From Bacteriovorax sp. UBA1852 (lineage in GTDB: Bacteria > Bdellovibrionota > Bacteriovoracia > Bacteriovoracales > Bacteriovoracaceae): DNA of 34,389 nucleotides. The notes under the pieces were generated by a model, which ran no database searches, was not told the DNA's origin, and saw only the letters and a list, made by a program, of their open reading frames with translations. Made by a program: the position numbers and the translations under genes. The stretch covers positions 1 through 34,389 of the forward strand of contig DDIK01000086.1 of assembly GCA_002338505.1 (NCBI GenBank). Direction: 5' to 3'. Shown here piece after piece: positions 15,694 through 24,127 of this stretch. The first letter of the stretch is position 1. Every line of letters starts with the position of its first letter.

Positions 15694-16878
15694 ATGCATA
15701 ATTTCATTCATTCTCTTATTATCCTTATCGTCCTGCAATCTTGCTCACTCAAGAGTATTGTTGAGTATGTGGAAATTAAGGATGAAAACACTGAAAAAGT
15801 TGATAAGGAAGACTTAGTATGTCCAATCAAAGACAGTCCAATGACGATTTATGGTGTTCACCCATTTATTGAAAAACATATTTTAAAAGTCATAAAAAGT
15901 CATCGCTTAACTTTTGAAGAAAGTATATACCTTCTTTCTTATTATCAACTCTATTTGCGGCCAGATAGTACAAGTATAAACTCAAGAACTCTCCATGTTT
16001 TTAAAAATTTTAAAAGAGAAGGAAGTACTTTATATATCCCTAATAACTCCAATAGCTACCTAACGTATTTAAGAGATAAATTAAACGCAAGAGCGTCAAT
16101 TGATGAAAAAAGAATATCAAAGGCCATAAGAGAACTACCGAAAAGGATTCCTGTTACGAAAGAAATGCAGAACTTTATAGCAGAAAGAAAGACTCAGTTT
16201 TATAATAATACCTTTTTAAAGAAATATTTCTTTCGTGGAAACCAAGTTATCAAAAAGGATGAAACCTACCCCTTTGCTAAGACTTGGCTAAATATTAAGA
16301 ACTATGGTGACAAGAAAACGACAAAGATTAATCATCTCTTTAAAAGCAAAGACGACTATTCATGTAGCTTTGATGACAAGCTCTACAATAATGGACCAAA
16401 GTTCCAACGAAAGTCGGTAAAGGCGAATTCGCATATCTTTGGAATATTTAAATCAAAGAATCAATTCTTTCTGACAATGACTTCATCTGCACCACAAAAA
16501 CAACTTAAAAAAAATACTTATCTCTTTATGAGTAAAGAGCTAAATACATTCAACGGTGCATTTTGCTTAAATAAGAACGAAGAGAAGATTGTCTTCTCGC
16601 TTAATAATATTCACAGTGAACAGTTAATTAATAATCTCATTCATGACAATAAGACCCTAGAGAAAAATGTCATCAATAAAAAGAGATACCTAAAGCTCCT
16701 TTATCCTCAGCGAAATATCATCGAAATCTATGGGGAAGATAAACTCAGTGAAGATCTAAAAAAAGAGGATAATACAATCTACACAATGAATATTGGAAGA
16801 ATCAATATAATCGACTTATCAAGCTCATCTGTCCGAGTACTTAAGGACCCTAGAGGAGATCTTTTAAAGTGCGAATAG
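15694..16878 (+). CDS. Lipoprotein of unknown function
   Basis: The N-terminus MHNFIHSLIILIVLQSC is a lipoprotein signal with lipobox LQSC, so Cys17 should be lipidated and the protein anchored in a membrane. The 394-residue protein is basic and hydrophilic. Cysteines in VCPIKD, YSCSFD and AFCLNK and at the C-terminus are the only notable residues, and I recognise no domain. The start is odd: AAGG is only one base from the ATG, while a TATAAT lies at 15683-15688, so a leaderless transcript is possible. The ferredoxin gene overlaps its 3' end by 10 bases, indicating co-transcription. Confidence 0.6.
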   Translation: MHNFIHSLIILIVLQSCSLKSIVEYVEIKDENTEKVDKEDLVCPIKDSPMTIYGVHPFIEKHILKVIKSHRLTFEESIYLLSYYQLYLRPDSTSINSRTLHVFKNFKREGSTLYIPNNSNSYLTYLRDKLNARASIDEKRISKAIRELPKRIPVTKEMQNFIAERKTQFYNNTFLKKYFFRGNQVIKKDETYPFAKTWLNIKNYGDKKTTKINHLFKSKDDYSCSFDDKLYNNGPKFQRKSVKANSHIFGIFKSKNQFFLTMTSSAPQKQLKKNTYLFMSKELNTFNGAFCLNKNEEKIVFSLNNIHSEQLINNLIHDNKTLEKNVINKKRYLKLLYPQRNIIEIYGEDKLSEDLKKEDNTIYTMNIGRINIIDLSSSSVRVLKDPRGDLLKCE

Positions 16879-17117
16879 AGCTTAAAGGTGTGGCATCTCA
16901 AACAACTCGAATTCTTACTTTAAAGAGACACTCAAATAGCTTGATGGATGATCTTATTGCGACAGGTGTACCAATTGCTTCAAGTTGCAGCGGAGAACTT
17001 ATATGCAAGAAATGCCAAGTTCTAACACAAGGAGAAGCATGTGTACTGAGTTGTTCACTCACCACGAAACAATATATAGAAAGCTTTGGAAATGAAATAA
17101 TAGTTAACTACTTATAA
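16869..17117 (+). CDS. Short 2Fe-2S ferredoxin
   Basis: The GTG start at 16869 has GAGGAG 9 bases upstream and lies inside the 3' end of the lipoprotein gene. The 82-residue product carries Cys40-x5-Cys46-x2-Cys49 (CSGELICKKC) and a later VLSC (Cys62). This is the adrenodoxin-type pattern for binding a 2Fe-2S cluster. At 82 residues it is shorter than the usual 100 or so, with a compressed segment between the third and fourth ligands. It should act as a cytoplasmic electron carrier, but no redox partner is encoded nearby. The exonuclease gene follows after 10 bases. Confidence 0.75.
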   Translation: MRIELKGVASQTTRILTLKRHSNSLMDDLIATGVPIASSCSGELICKKCQVLTQGEACVLSCSLTTKQYIESFGNEIIVNYL

Positions 17118-17127
17118 AGGATAATTT

Positions 17128-17721
17128 ATGAAATACCTATCGTTTGATATCGAGGCCACAGGGCTTGAAGAACATGACCTCATTATTGAATTTGCAATGA
17201 TTCCTTTTTGTTCAGTGACACACACTTTTAATGATAATCTTAAAAGACATTTCTATATTAAATGCCCAAGCTTTGAAGAATTAAAACCATCTCTCAATGA
17301 ATGGGTCGTAGAAAATAATGAAGAACTTATTAAAAAGGCACATCTTGAAGGTATTGAAATCGAGGAGTTTAAACAACAATTCAGTGATTACTTTGAATCA
17401 AAAGAAGTAAGAGACTACTTTGATAACCGACTTGTAACACTCTTTGGCAAGTCTATGAACGCTATTGACTTACCATTTCTTAATAGAGACCTCGGCTATA
17501 GTTATATGAGAAAGTATTTTAACCATAGGGTTCTTGACTTAAGTTCTGTTGCATATGCACTTATTGATATGGATGTACTACCAAAAGATTGTGAAAGTGG
17601 ATCTATTCTAATGAATCATTTAGGCTTTGGTGAAGTTGCTCATACTGCTTTAGAGGATTCGATAAACACTGCGAAAATGTACTTTAAAATGCTTGATCTC
17701 GTGAAGTCACGCGCGAGTTAG
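17128..17721 (+). CDS. DnaQ-family 3'-5' exonuclease (DEDDh type)
   Basis: ATG 17128 has AAAGGA 7 bases upstream. The 197-residue protein is a stand-alone exonuclease domain. Motif I is FDIEATG (Asp7, Glu9), motif II is around NAIDLPFLNRDLG, and motif III is HTALEDSINT, giving the catalytic His and Asp of the DEDDh class. Such proteins trim DNA or RNA 3' ends, and the substrate cannot be read from the sequence. No polymerase is attached. Its 3' end overlaps by four bases the stop of the convergent M23 peptidase gene. Confidence 0.85.
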   Translation: MKYLSFDIEATGLEEHDLIIEFAMIPFCSVTHTFNDNLKRHFYIKCPSFEELKPSLNEWVVENNEELIKKAHLEGIEIEEFKQQFSDYFESKEVRDYFDNRLVTLFGKSMNAIDLPFLNRDLGYSYMRKYFNHRVLDLSSVAYALIDMDVLPKDCESGSILMNHLGFGEVAHTALEDSINTAKMYFKMLDLVKSRAS

Positions 17722-18368
17722 TGCTTATGAAAGAAACTATAGGGATTGAATGCCTTAGAGTCTCTTCTGATTTCAAAGTGTAAGTGATTTCCAGTCGATC
17801 TTCCTGTGCTACCAACAGCGGCGATAACTTGGCCTCGCGAAACTTTTTCACCTTTTCGAGTGTAGTTCTTTGAAGCATGAGCATAGACTGAAAAGAATCC
17901 ATCTTTGTGAGCGATAACAGTTATATTACCATAACCACCTAATTCTTTACCTGAATAGACTACGACCCCAGAATCGACTGCAATAATCTTTGCCCCCTTT
18001 CTGGCCGCGATATCCATTCCTTCATGCTTTCTGCCCCATCTGTGACCAAAGTGTGAGGAGACACGCTTTGAAGAAGGCACAGGCCATAAGAACTTCTTAT
18101 TAGTAACTAACTTTTCATAATTAATTGAGGCAACCGAACGAGAGTTGAGATTTCTTCCAAGTACACCAAAAGAGAAAGGAAGAAAAACTCTCTCACCTTT
18201 AGTAAATTTAGAATGCTTATTCATTTCTTTAAGCTTCCATTCACCCACGTTAAATAATTCAGCAAGTTGTTTACTTGAATAATTCTTCGTAAGAACGATA
18301 TAGCGACCACTCTTTAAGTGAGCACATGACGTAAAGAATAAAAGTAGAGTAAATACGATAAGTTTAAT
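17718..18368 (-). CDS. nlpD: LysM-M23 peptidase lipoprotein, NlpD-like, apparently ATT-initiated
   Basis: From an ATT codon at 18368 the frame reads MKLIVFTLLLFFTSC, a lipoprotein signal with lipobox FTSC. A LysM domain follows (GRYIVLTKNYSSKQLAELF to GERVFLP), then an M23 domain. The M23 ligands are intact (HEGMD and HLHFE), unlike E. coli NlpD, so it may be an active peptidoglycan endopeptidase. The frame has no ATG, GTG or TTG between the upstream stop TAG (18398-18396) and the LysM domain; AAGGG sits 7 bases before ATT. The first standard start, GTG at 18248, would cut off the lipobox and half of LysM. It follows surE, as nlpD does in many proteobacteria. It probably acts in the periplasm on cell-wall remodelling or division. 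Confidence 0.75.
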   Translation of the reverse strand: MKLIVFTLLLFFTSCAHLKSGRYIVLTKNYSSKQLAELFNVGEWKLKEMNKHSKFTKGERVFLPFSFGVLGRNLNSRSVASINYEKLVTNKKFLWPVPSSKRVSSHFGHRWGRKHEGMDIAARKGAKIIAVDSGVVVYSGKELGGYGNITVIAHKDGFFSVYAHASKNYTRKGEKVSRGQVIAAVGSTGRSTGNHLHFEIRRDSKAFNPYSFFHKH

Positions 18369-18412
18369 ATTCCAACCCTTCAGTCGGAATACTTTCTATA
18401 GAGACTCTTTTA

Positions 18413-19192
18413 CTAGAGTTCTTTCATCAGTTCCGACCACTTATTTCTCTGATCGGAAAACTCAGGTATTAACTTGAGCGAATTTATCGAGATTTTACCA
18501 TTTTCAATCGCCCAACAATCAGTCCCAGGAATATGCGTACTATCAACAAGACTCCCACCCAGCCAAAAATACTCTCTATTTCTAGCATCAAAGCGATGCT
18601 CGATTTCTTCAGAATAGAACCTCTGACCTAAAGATGTCGATTCAAAGCCTCTAATGTCTTTAATCGAGAGATTAGGAACGTTGATATTTAAAAGCGTCAT
18701 AGGATCAATCTGCTCATGAAGGCCTTTTGCCAAGAAGTCCCTTAAAAAGCTTGCCGCCGTTTCAAAGTGAAGTTCATCTTCAGAAAGTTCATGGTAATGC
18801 CCTTGTAAGCATAGACTGACTGCGATGCCTTTAATCCCATTAAAGACTCCTTGCCTAGCAGCAGCGACGGTTCCTGAATAATATATGTCTTGAGCAAGGT
18901 TTGCTCCATGATTAATTCCGGAAATTACAAGATCAGGTTTTTCTTTTAGAACTTTAATAGCACCCAATAAAGCACAGTCAGAAGGATAGCCAGAGGTTGA
19001 GTAAACATTAGGCTCATGCTCATATATTCTCACCGGATGATCAAGAGTTAGCGTTTGGCCTGAAGCACTACGCTCCTCACTAGGGGCCACAATTGTGACG
19101 TCATGGTCTTCTCTTAGTGTTTCAAAGAGGACTTTAATTCCACGAGCATCATAACCATCATCATTACTTATAAGTATCTTTAATTTTTTCAT
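18413..19192 (-). CDS. surE: 5'/3'-nucleotidase SurE
   Basis: SurE dephosphorylates nucleoside monophosphates and short polyphosphates, with divalent metal bound by the N-terminal acidic motif. The sequence opens KILISNDDGYDARGI, the family signature (Asp11, Asp12), and contains APSEERSASG, SGINHGANLAQDIYYSGTVAAA and LLNINVPN. The 259-residue length is typical. It lies between a TrpF-like gene and the nlpD-like gene, and the surE-nlpD neighbourhood is conserved in proteobacteria. No clear ribosome site precedes its ATG. The next gene starts 45 bases after its stop. Confidence 0.95.
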   Translation of the reverse strand: MKKLKILISNDDGYDARGIKVLFETLREDHDVTIVAPSEERSASGQTLTLDHPVRIYEHEPNVYSTSGYPSDCALLGAIKVLKEKPDLVISGINHGANLAQDIYYSGTVAAARQGVFNGIKGIAVSLCLQGHYHELSEDELHFETAASFLRDFLAKGLHEQIDPMTLLNINVPNLSIKDIRGFESTSLGQRFYSEEIEHRFDARNREYFWLGGSLVDSTHIPGTDCWAIENGKISINSLKLIPEFSDQRNKWSELMKEL

Positions 19193-19239
19193 AGAGGTAT
19201 TGATACATGGAGCTTCTTAAAAAGAAAAGAGGAAGAAAG

Positions 19240-19890
19240 TTAGATAGATAAAAACTTTAAGCGTGTATCTAATTTATTAAGATCTACATTTCGATAGCAA
19301 ACTTCAACATCACCATTAATCGATAAGACAAAGAGCTCGCAGTTAAAATAATCAAGGACAACTTTAGAGACTTGAGAGTCCCAGTCAAGATCAATTATAT
19401 GTGGCATTGAATAAGCACCGCGTGCACTGAGATTTGAGACAAAGCCATCAAGTCTATTATCACTAGCAATATCATCAAGAAATCCATAATTAAGAGTCAA
19501 AGAGTCGAGATAACCGGAGGATTTAACATGCTTTAAACTTAAGTCTTGATCGTAACAAAAAGATATTTTGGAATCGAGTTTTTGATAATAACCTACATCT
19601 TCATCGGCCTTAAGCTGTAGAATATAGTCTATGCCAAGGCCTCTTATGGAGCTTAGTATGTTTTCGATCATAAAGTCTTTTTCAAATTGAAAGCGCAAGT
19701 AAACAGTGAAGCGGCTTGGATTTAGATCAGAGCTTAATACTTTTAACAGATCTTCAAAAACATACTGCTGTATGAAATTCACACTCATAGGCCTAAAGTC
19801 AAAGGAGAATTTAGTGAAGCCTAAACTTAGACTATGTTCTAAAGTTCTCTTATCGTAAATTCCTGAAAGTATGATTTGCTTAGTATCCAT
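19240..19890 (-). CDS. TrpF-like (phosphoribosylanthranilate isomerase-like) protein, probably not a true TrpF
   Basis: The first 45 residues (IILSGIYDKRTLEHSLSLGF, then FDFRPMSVNFI) line up with the start of TrpF, where a conserved KICG motif is followed by a helix and FxxxSPRxV. A TrpF VQLHGDE-like segment appears as LQLKADEDVGYY. However, the catalytic Cys is Ser9 here and the phosphate-binding glycine-rich loops near the C-terminus are not recognisable. At 216 residues the length suits a small TIM barrel. AAAGG stands just before the ATG, and the pabA-like gene ends 6 bases upstream. It may be a diverged isomerase with another job. The assignment rests on weak similarity. Confidence 0.4.
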   Translation of the reverse strand: MDTKQIILSGIYDKRTLEHSLSLGFTKFSFDFRPMSVNFIQQYVFEDLLKVLSSDLNPSRFTVYLRFQFEKDFMIENILSSIRGLGIDYILQLKADEDVGYYQKLDSKISFCYDQDLSLKHVKSSGYLDSLTLNYGFLDDIASDNRLDGFVSNLSARGAYSMPHIIDLDWDSQVSKVVLDYFNCELFVLSINGDVEVCYRNVDLNKLDTRLKFLSI

Positions 19891-19896
19891 CCACCT

Positions 19897-20463
19897 TTAA
19901 GGATACACGAAAGAAGAAATTAAATCTTTAAAGTGCGATAATTGTAAATTTGTGCCTACTGACTCAGGATGAAACTGCATAGTTAGCACTTCAGGAGAGC
20001 GAAATAAGGCAAGTTCCCCATTGGAGTCGAGGGAATAGTCCCAAGTATCCCGACCACTACCATCAAGTAAAACAGTATAGGAGTTATACCTTTGAATGAA
20101 TGAGTCGTTCATCTTAAGCGCCCTACCATGAACGGCTGGGGAGCTTTTGACTATCTCAAGTCCATATAAGTGATGAAGAAATAATTGATGACCTAAGCAA
20201 ATACCAATTTTCTTAACATGAATAATATCAAGAAAGACTTGAATATATTCTTTAAAGAAGTTTTCATATTCACTAATATGTCCTGGGCCTGGCCCAAGCA
20301 CAAGAATCGACTTATCTTTCATAAGAAATTCTGATTCGCTTTTCAAAGTCTTAGAGTCTCGCCAATTAACGAGTTTGAGATTAATCTCTATCCGAGAAAA
20401 AAGTTCTATGAGATTAAGCGAAAAACTATCATCAAAGTCTATGAGAATTCCATCTTTATTCAT
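19897..20463 (-). CDS. pabA: PabA/TrpG-type glutamine amidotransferase
   Basis: A class I glutamine amidotransferase of 188 residues, the usual size. GPGPGH (58-62), the nucleophile elbow GICLGHQ with Cys89, and FHPES with His165 and Glu167 form the triad and oxyanion site. The N-terminal DFDDSFSLNL is typical of the PabA/TrpG family, which supplies ammonia from glutamine to chorismate enzymes for folate or tryptophan. No PabB or TrpE is encoded in the window, so which synthase it serves is open. FolC in the same operon favours the folate side. It starts 3 bases after the lptD stop. Confidence 0.85.
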   Translation of the reverse strand: MNKDGILIDFDDSFSLNLIELFSRIEINLKLVNWRDSKTLKSESEFLMKDKSILVLGPGPGHISEYENFFKEYIQVFLDIIHVKKIGICLGHQLFLHHLYGLEIVKSSPAVHGRALKMNDSFIQRYNSYTVLLDGSGRDTWDYSLDSNGELALFRSPEVLTMQFHPESVGTNLQLSHFKDLISSFVYP

Positions 20464-20466
20464 ACA

Positions 20467-22914
20467 CTAGATCTCAAAAGATGGACCTGTGTCAAAAGAC
20501 TTATTATCATAGTTTATAATAAGTTCGAGTACTTTTACTTCATCAGATATTCTTTGACCGTTTCGAATAACGTCATCCTTTCTTAATTCAAAAGCAAACT
20601 TCCAACAATTATTACTTGGTGTATATATTGTTTTAAAATTACTTGAATAGAACCTCTTGTCCTCTAAGTCATAACTCTGGCCGCCCTCAAACGATAATTG
20701 ATCGTTGAGAATGAAACTAACATCGTATTTTAAAAGTCTTCTTGAAGCGGAAAAAGAGTCATAGGAGTACTCAAGAGAATATATGAAACGATCAAGGGTG
20801 TGCTTAAAGTTCAGGGATGTCTTATGTTTTGATACTGAATAAAAGTAGTATTCACTTGCACCAAAGCTAAAATCTCCAATACTGACACCTCCCTGGATGA
20901 GAAGTCTAGTAAGTTTATCTTTGGTTCTCAGCTCATTATTCGTATTAAGAAGAAGCCCCTGAGATACGTTAAAGTAAGCAATTCGCGACAGGTCAAAGTT
21001 TTCGGTCACACTCTTAAAGTTTTGATAGGGATTAAGAGATAGTCTTGGAGACTTTCTAAAGAGACTATTATTGATTTGAATCTCTATTGAGTTAGACTCA
21101 GCGATATCAGTTCGTGTCGCCTCATCATCCAGATTTCGATTATTTCCTCTAATAATATCTCGGTTATCAAAGCGCTTCGCACTTGAGGAGTCATTAAGCT
21201 CAGCGATGAAACCAGAATTTCCTGATGTTTGCTGGGGCTCATAAAATCTGTGAATGAATTGGTAATTAGCATTATGAATATAAGAGGAAGATTGTTTTTT
21301 CGTATACTTATCTCTTTCAATAAGCTCAGGTACATCAACAATGAGATCTGGATTTGATTTCTTTTTTACGAATTTATTCTTTTCCAAGTAATTATATGCA
21401 CGTCCAAACTCTTTATTAAGATCAAAAGAAAAAACAGAAGTAATTCTATTTCCATATTTTCTAGCTTGATCGTCATCCTCTGGATCGACATCAAGAAGAC
21501 GATAAGACTGATAATCAAAGAGAAACTCTTGATTAAAGTCGATAAAGTCTGAGACGTTATAATTGATATTAACAAAAGGAGTATAATCAGCTCTGATAGC
21601 ATTTCTATAGAGAGAAGACTCTCTTATATGATTTTGTTTGAAATAATTTAAGACAACCCTTTGCCCAAGACTTATGTGATTAATAAAGAAAAAGTCATCC
21701 ACAAGTCTTATCTGATTATGAGACAAGTCGATTCTTGGCATAGTTTGAACATAGCTATGGTCAAAACCTTTAGCATTTTCAAAGAATGTATTATTTTTAA
21801 AAGAAGAGTAAACTCCAAAATGAAAATTTGAAAATATTCTTTGATAACTAAGCTCGAGACCTTTTTCATTTTCTATAAAATCTTCTCTATCAAATCTTTC
21901 ATAGTCTCCAACAATATCAAGATCTGAAAGATAATCTGACTTAATAAAGAGCGTATTTCTAAAGTCGCTCTTATAGTAAAAATCTACTTCATACTGCTGT
22001 CTAAATTTACGCTCACCAGACTCATCATCTGTAATTTTCTTTGGAAGCCAAATTTTATCAAAAGTCTGAAGAGTGTTAACCGTAAGGGATGAAGAATTAT
22101 TAATCGCATAGCGACTTTCTATCTCTATCCCCTCACCTCTATTGCCATAGAACGTTGGAAAGAATGTAAAGTCGTAATTCTTCGCAGGTGCCCAGAAGAC
22201 AGGCTGTTGAAAGAAGAATCCACGATCATTACTTGGCGAGATCTTTGGAAAGAGTAAACCTGACTCACGATCTTTTTTAATAGGAAATGAAATATAGGGG
22301 ATGTAGACTATGATCACCCCATTTGCCTTTAAATAGCCATGCTTAATAATTATGTACTGATTTGGAATAACTCGGACATCTGTTCCAAGTATTGCCCACG
22401 ACTCAGGACAATCTTTACATGTTGAATACTCGGCATCACTTGCATAGAAGTTCATATCAGCTTTTCGAGTAATCTCTTTTCCAACCAGAGTATAAGATGG
22501 ATGAATTAATTTAGCATTAAGTGCCTTAACACCCTTGTTTTTCAAATCATATGTTATTTGTGTTGCATAGAGAGTGAACTGAGCACCGACATACCTTACG
22601 TTACCGAGAACTTCAGCGATACCTTCAGTTAAGGAGATTGATGCCTTTTCACCGTAGATGGTATCATCTTGAAGCTTGATGATGACGTTTCCATGAGCTT
22701 CATAGGAATTGGCCTCAGTTTTTCTATAGGCCTTGTCAGAGAGGATCTGAATCTTACCATCTCCAAGACTAAAAACCTCTTTTGCATAAACTGAATTTTC
22801 AGTGCTTAAGGAAATGAAAAGACTAAGAGTGATGATCCAAAATATATTTTTGCCACTCTCCAATAAAGAAGTATGAGCCAGAGATGATAATTTTCTTATT
22901 CTTATATGATTCAT
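20467..22914 (-). CDS. lptD: LPS-assembly outer-membrane protein LptD
   Basis: LptD is the outer-membrane barrel that, with LptE, inserts lipopolysaccharide into the outer leaflet. A hydrophobic export signal (IFWIITLSLFISLSTENSVYA) lies unusually far in, after about 24 residues. The periplasmic LptA-like domain follows (YRKTEANSYEAHGNVIIKL, YGEKASISL), then a Cys pair in CKDC with PESW. A long barrel comes after this, starting near YIPYISFPIKKDRESGLLFP. Another Cys is in NNCWKF near the C-terminus, so a long-range disulfide like that of E. coli is possible. The ATG at 22914 overlaps folC by 92 bases and has no good ribosome site, so the real start may be downstream at a non-ATG codon. Confidence 0.9.
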   Translation of the reverse strand: MNHIRIRKLSSLAHTSLLESGKNIFWIITLSLFISLSTENSVYAKEVFSLGDGKIQILSDKAYRKTEANSYEAHGNVIIKLQDDTIYGEKASISLTEGIAEVLGNVRYVGAQFTLYATQITYDLKNKGVKALNAKLIHPSYTLVGKEITRKADMNFYASDAEYSTCKDCPESWAILGTDVRVIPNQYIIIKHGYLKANGVIIVYIPYISFPIKKDRESGLLFPKISPSNDRGFFFQQPVFWAPAKNYDFTFFPTFYGNRGEGIEIESRYAINNSSSLTVNTLQTFDKIWLPKKITDDESGERKFRQQYEVDFYYKSDFRNTLFIKSDYLSDLDIVGDYERFDREDFIENEKGLELSYQRIFSNFHFGVYSSFKNNTFFENAKGFDHSYVQTMPRIDLSHNQIRLVDDFFFINHISLGQRVVLNYFKQNHIRESSLYRNAIRADYTPFVNINYNVSDFIDFNQEFLFDYQSYRLLDVDPEDDDQARKYGNRITSVFSFDLNKEFGRAYNYLEKNKFVKKKSNPDLIVDVPELIERDKYTKKQSSSYIHNANYQFIHRFYEPQQTSGNSGFIAELNDSSSAKRFDNRDIIRGNNRNLDDEATRTDIAESNSIEIQINNSLFRKSPRLSLNPYQNFKSVTENFDLSRIAYFNVSQGLLLNTNNELRTKDKLTRLLIQGGVSIGDFSFGASEYYFYSVSKHKTSLNFKHTLDRFIYSLEYSYDSFSASRRLLKYDVSFILNDQLSFEGGQSYDLEDKRFYSSNFKTIYTPSNNCWKFAFELRKDDVIRNGQRISDEVKVLELIINYDNKSFDTGPSFEI

Positions 22915-24091
22915 CAGTAAGTATAAATTCCCAATTTAAATTTATGTCATCAGCTATGAGAACTTCTTCTCTATCTTTAAATGATAGTAAGACTTCTTTA
23001 GCAATTGCACGAGGATGACTATAGTCACTAAGAATAATTTCATCAACCAAGCAAGGATACTTACTATAGAGGTCAATGATATTTTCAAGTTGATCTTCCC
23101 TACCTGTAGAAAAGCCCAGAATGAAAACGTGAGAACTATTCTCAAGGCCATATAACTCAGCGAGCATCTTCCTATGGCCATCAAAATTATGTGCACCTAT
23201 AAAGATAAGTTCTCTTGCGTTAATTGTCATCTTTTCTCTTCGACCTCTGGACTCATTAGGCATAATTTTATGCGTATAGTCTTGAGCTAGATCAAAACTA
23301 TCTCTTTCTATATTTAGACGTGAAAATAGCTCAAGAGCGATTCTCTGATTTGTTATTTCATAGGAATACTCATGTCTTTGCACTTTAACGAAGTTCACTT
23401 CATCGCGAGCTATCCAGTGAGAAAGAGTCTCTTTTAAAAAGTTCTGTTCGATGCCACTGATGAGAGTTCCACCCTTGCGCACAACACCGTACTTTTCAAA
23501 GAGAATAGACTTGAGGTCTTTTCCAAGAATTTCTGTGTGATCCCTTGATATCGAGACAATAGCAGTCAAAGGCTCGGTGAAAATATTAACTGCATCAAAG
23601 CGGCCACCTAGACCAACTTCTAATATCAGGACATCTGGTATATTCTTACTGACCCACTTGGTAAAAATGAAAAAAAGAAATTCATAAAAAGATAACTCAG
23701 ACTCTCTTGCCACCACTGAATTCTCTTCAATCAGCTCAATTAATTGCTCGTAACTTATAGGCGCTCCACTAAGATTGAAACGCTCACACAGTGTTAGAAC
23801 ATGGGGAGAAGTCCAAAGGCCATATGAAACATTTTGATGAGATAATATATTTTTTAGGTGGTGACACGTACCACCCTTTCCATTAGTTCCCGCCACCACA
23901 ACGACTTGAGATCTCTTTTCTATCGCTCTTATGTCTTCGCTTAAGAGGGTCTTCATATGATCAAGCTTAGGCCTAAAGCTCTCTTTGCCGCAAAGTTTTT
24001 CAATGCGATCAAGTAAGAATCTCTCCTTCTGATCATCGTATAAGCTATGAGAATTATTGTTGTTTTCCATATTGTCGACCATTTTACTCAT
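22823..24091 (-). CDS. folC: Folylpolyglutamate/dihydrofolate synthase-like Mur ligase
   Basis: FolC adds glutamate to folates (and to dihydropteroate in bifunctional enzymes) using ATP. The P-loop VVAGTNGKGGT near residue 70, LWTSPHV, and the Mur ligase block ILEVGLGGRFDAVN are all present, followed by ISRDHTEILG. The length of about 420 residues is typical. Several starts are possible (GTG 24109, ATG 24091, 24082 or 24070) and none has a clear ribosome site; 24091 is taken as a compromise. The gene heads the minus-strand operon, and its promoter must lie within about 40 bases of a divergent gene that starts at 24128. Confidence 0.85.
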   Translation of the reverse strand: MSKMVDNMENNNNSHSLYDDQKERFLLDRIEKLCGKESFRPKLDHMKTLLSEDIRAIEKRSQVVVVAGTNGKGGTCHHLKNILSHQNVSYGLWTSPHVLTLCERFNLSGAPISYEQLIELIEENSVVARESELSFYEFLFFIFTKWVSKNIPDVLILEVGLGGRFDAVNIFTEPLTAIVSISRDHTEILGKDLKSILFEKYGVVRKGGTLISGIEQNFLKETLSHWIARDEVNFVKVQRHEYSYEITNQRIALELFSRLNIERDSFDLAQDYTHKIMPNESRGRREKMTINARELIFIGAHNFDGHRKMLAELYGLENSSHVFILGFSTGREDQLENIIDLYSKYPCLVDEIILSDYSHPRAIAKEVLLSFKDREEVLIADDINLNWEFILTDESYKNKKIIISGSYFFIGEWQKYILDHHS

Positions 24092-24127
24092 GCTTAAAGT
24101 GACTGTCACCGATAAAAGAGATGTAGT

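Noticed and set aside
21084..21602. Two reading frames inside lptD on the same strand
   Set aside because: They are shifted frames of a convincing lptD with no start signals or recognisable protein.
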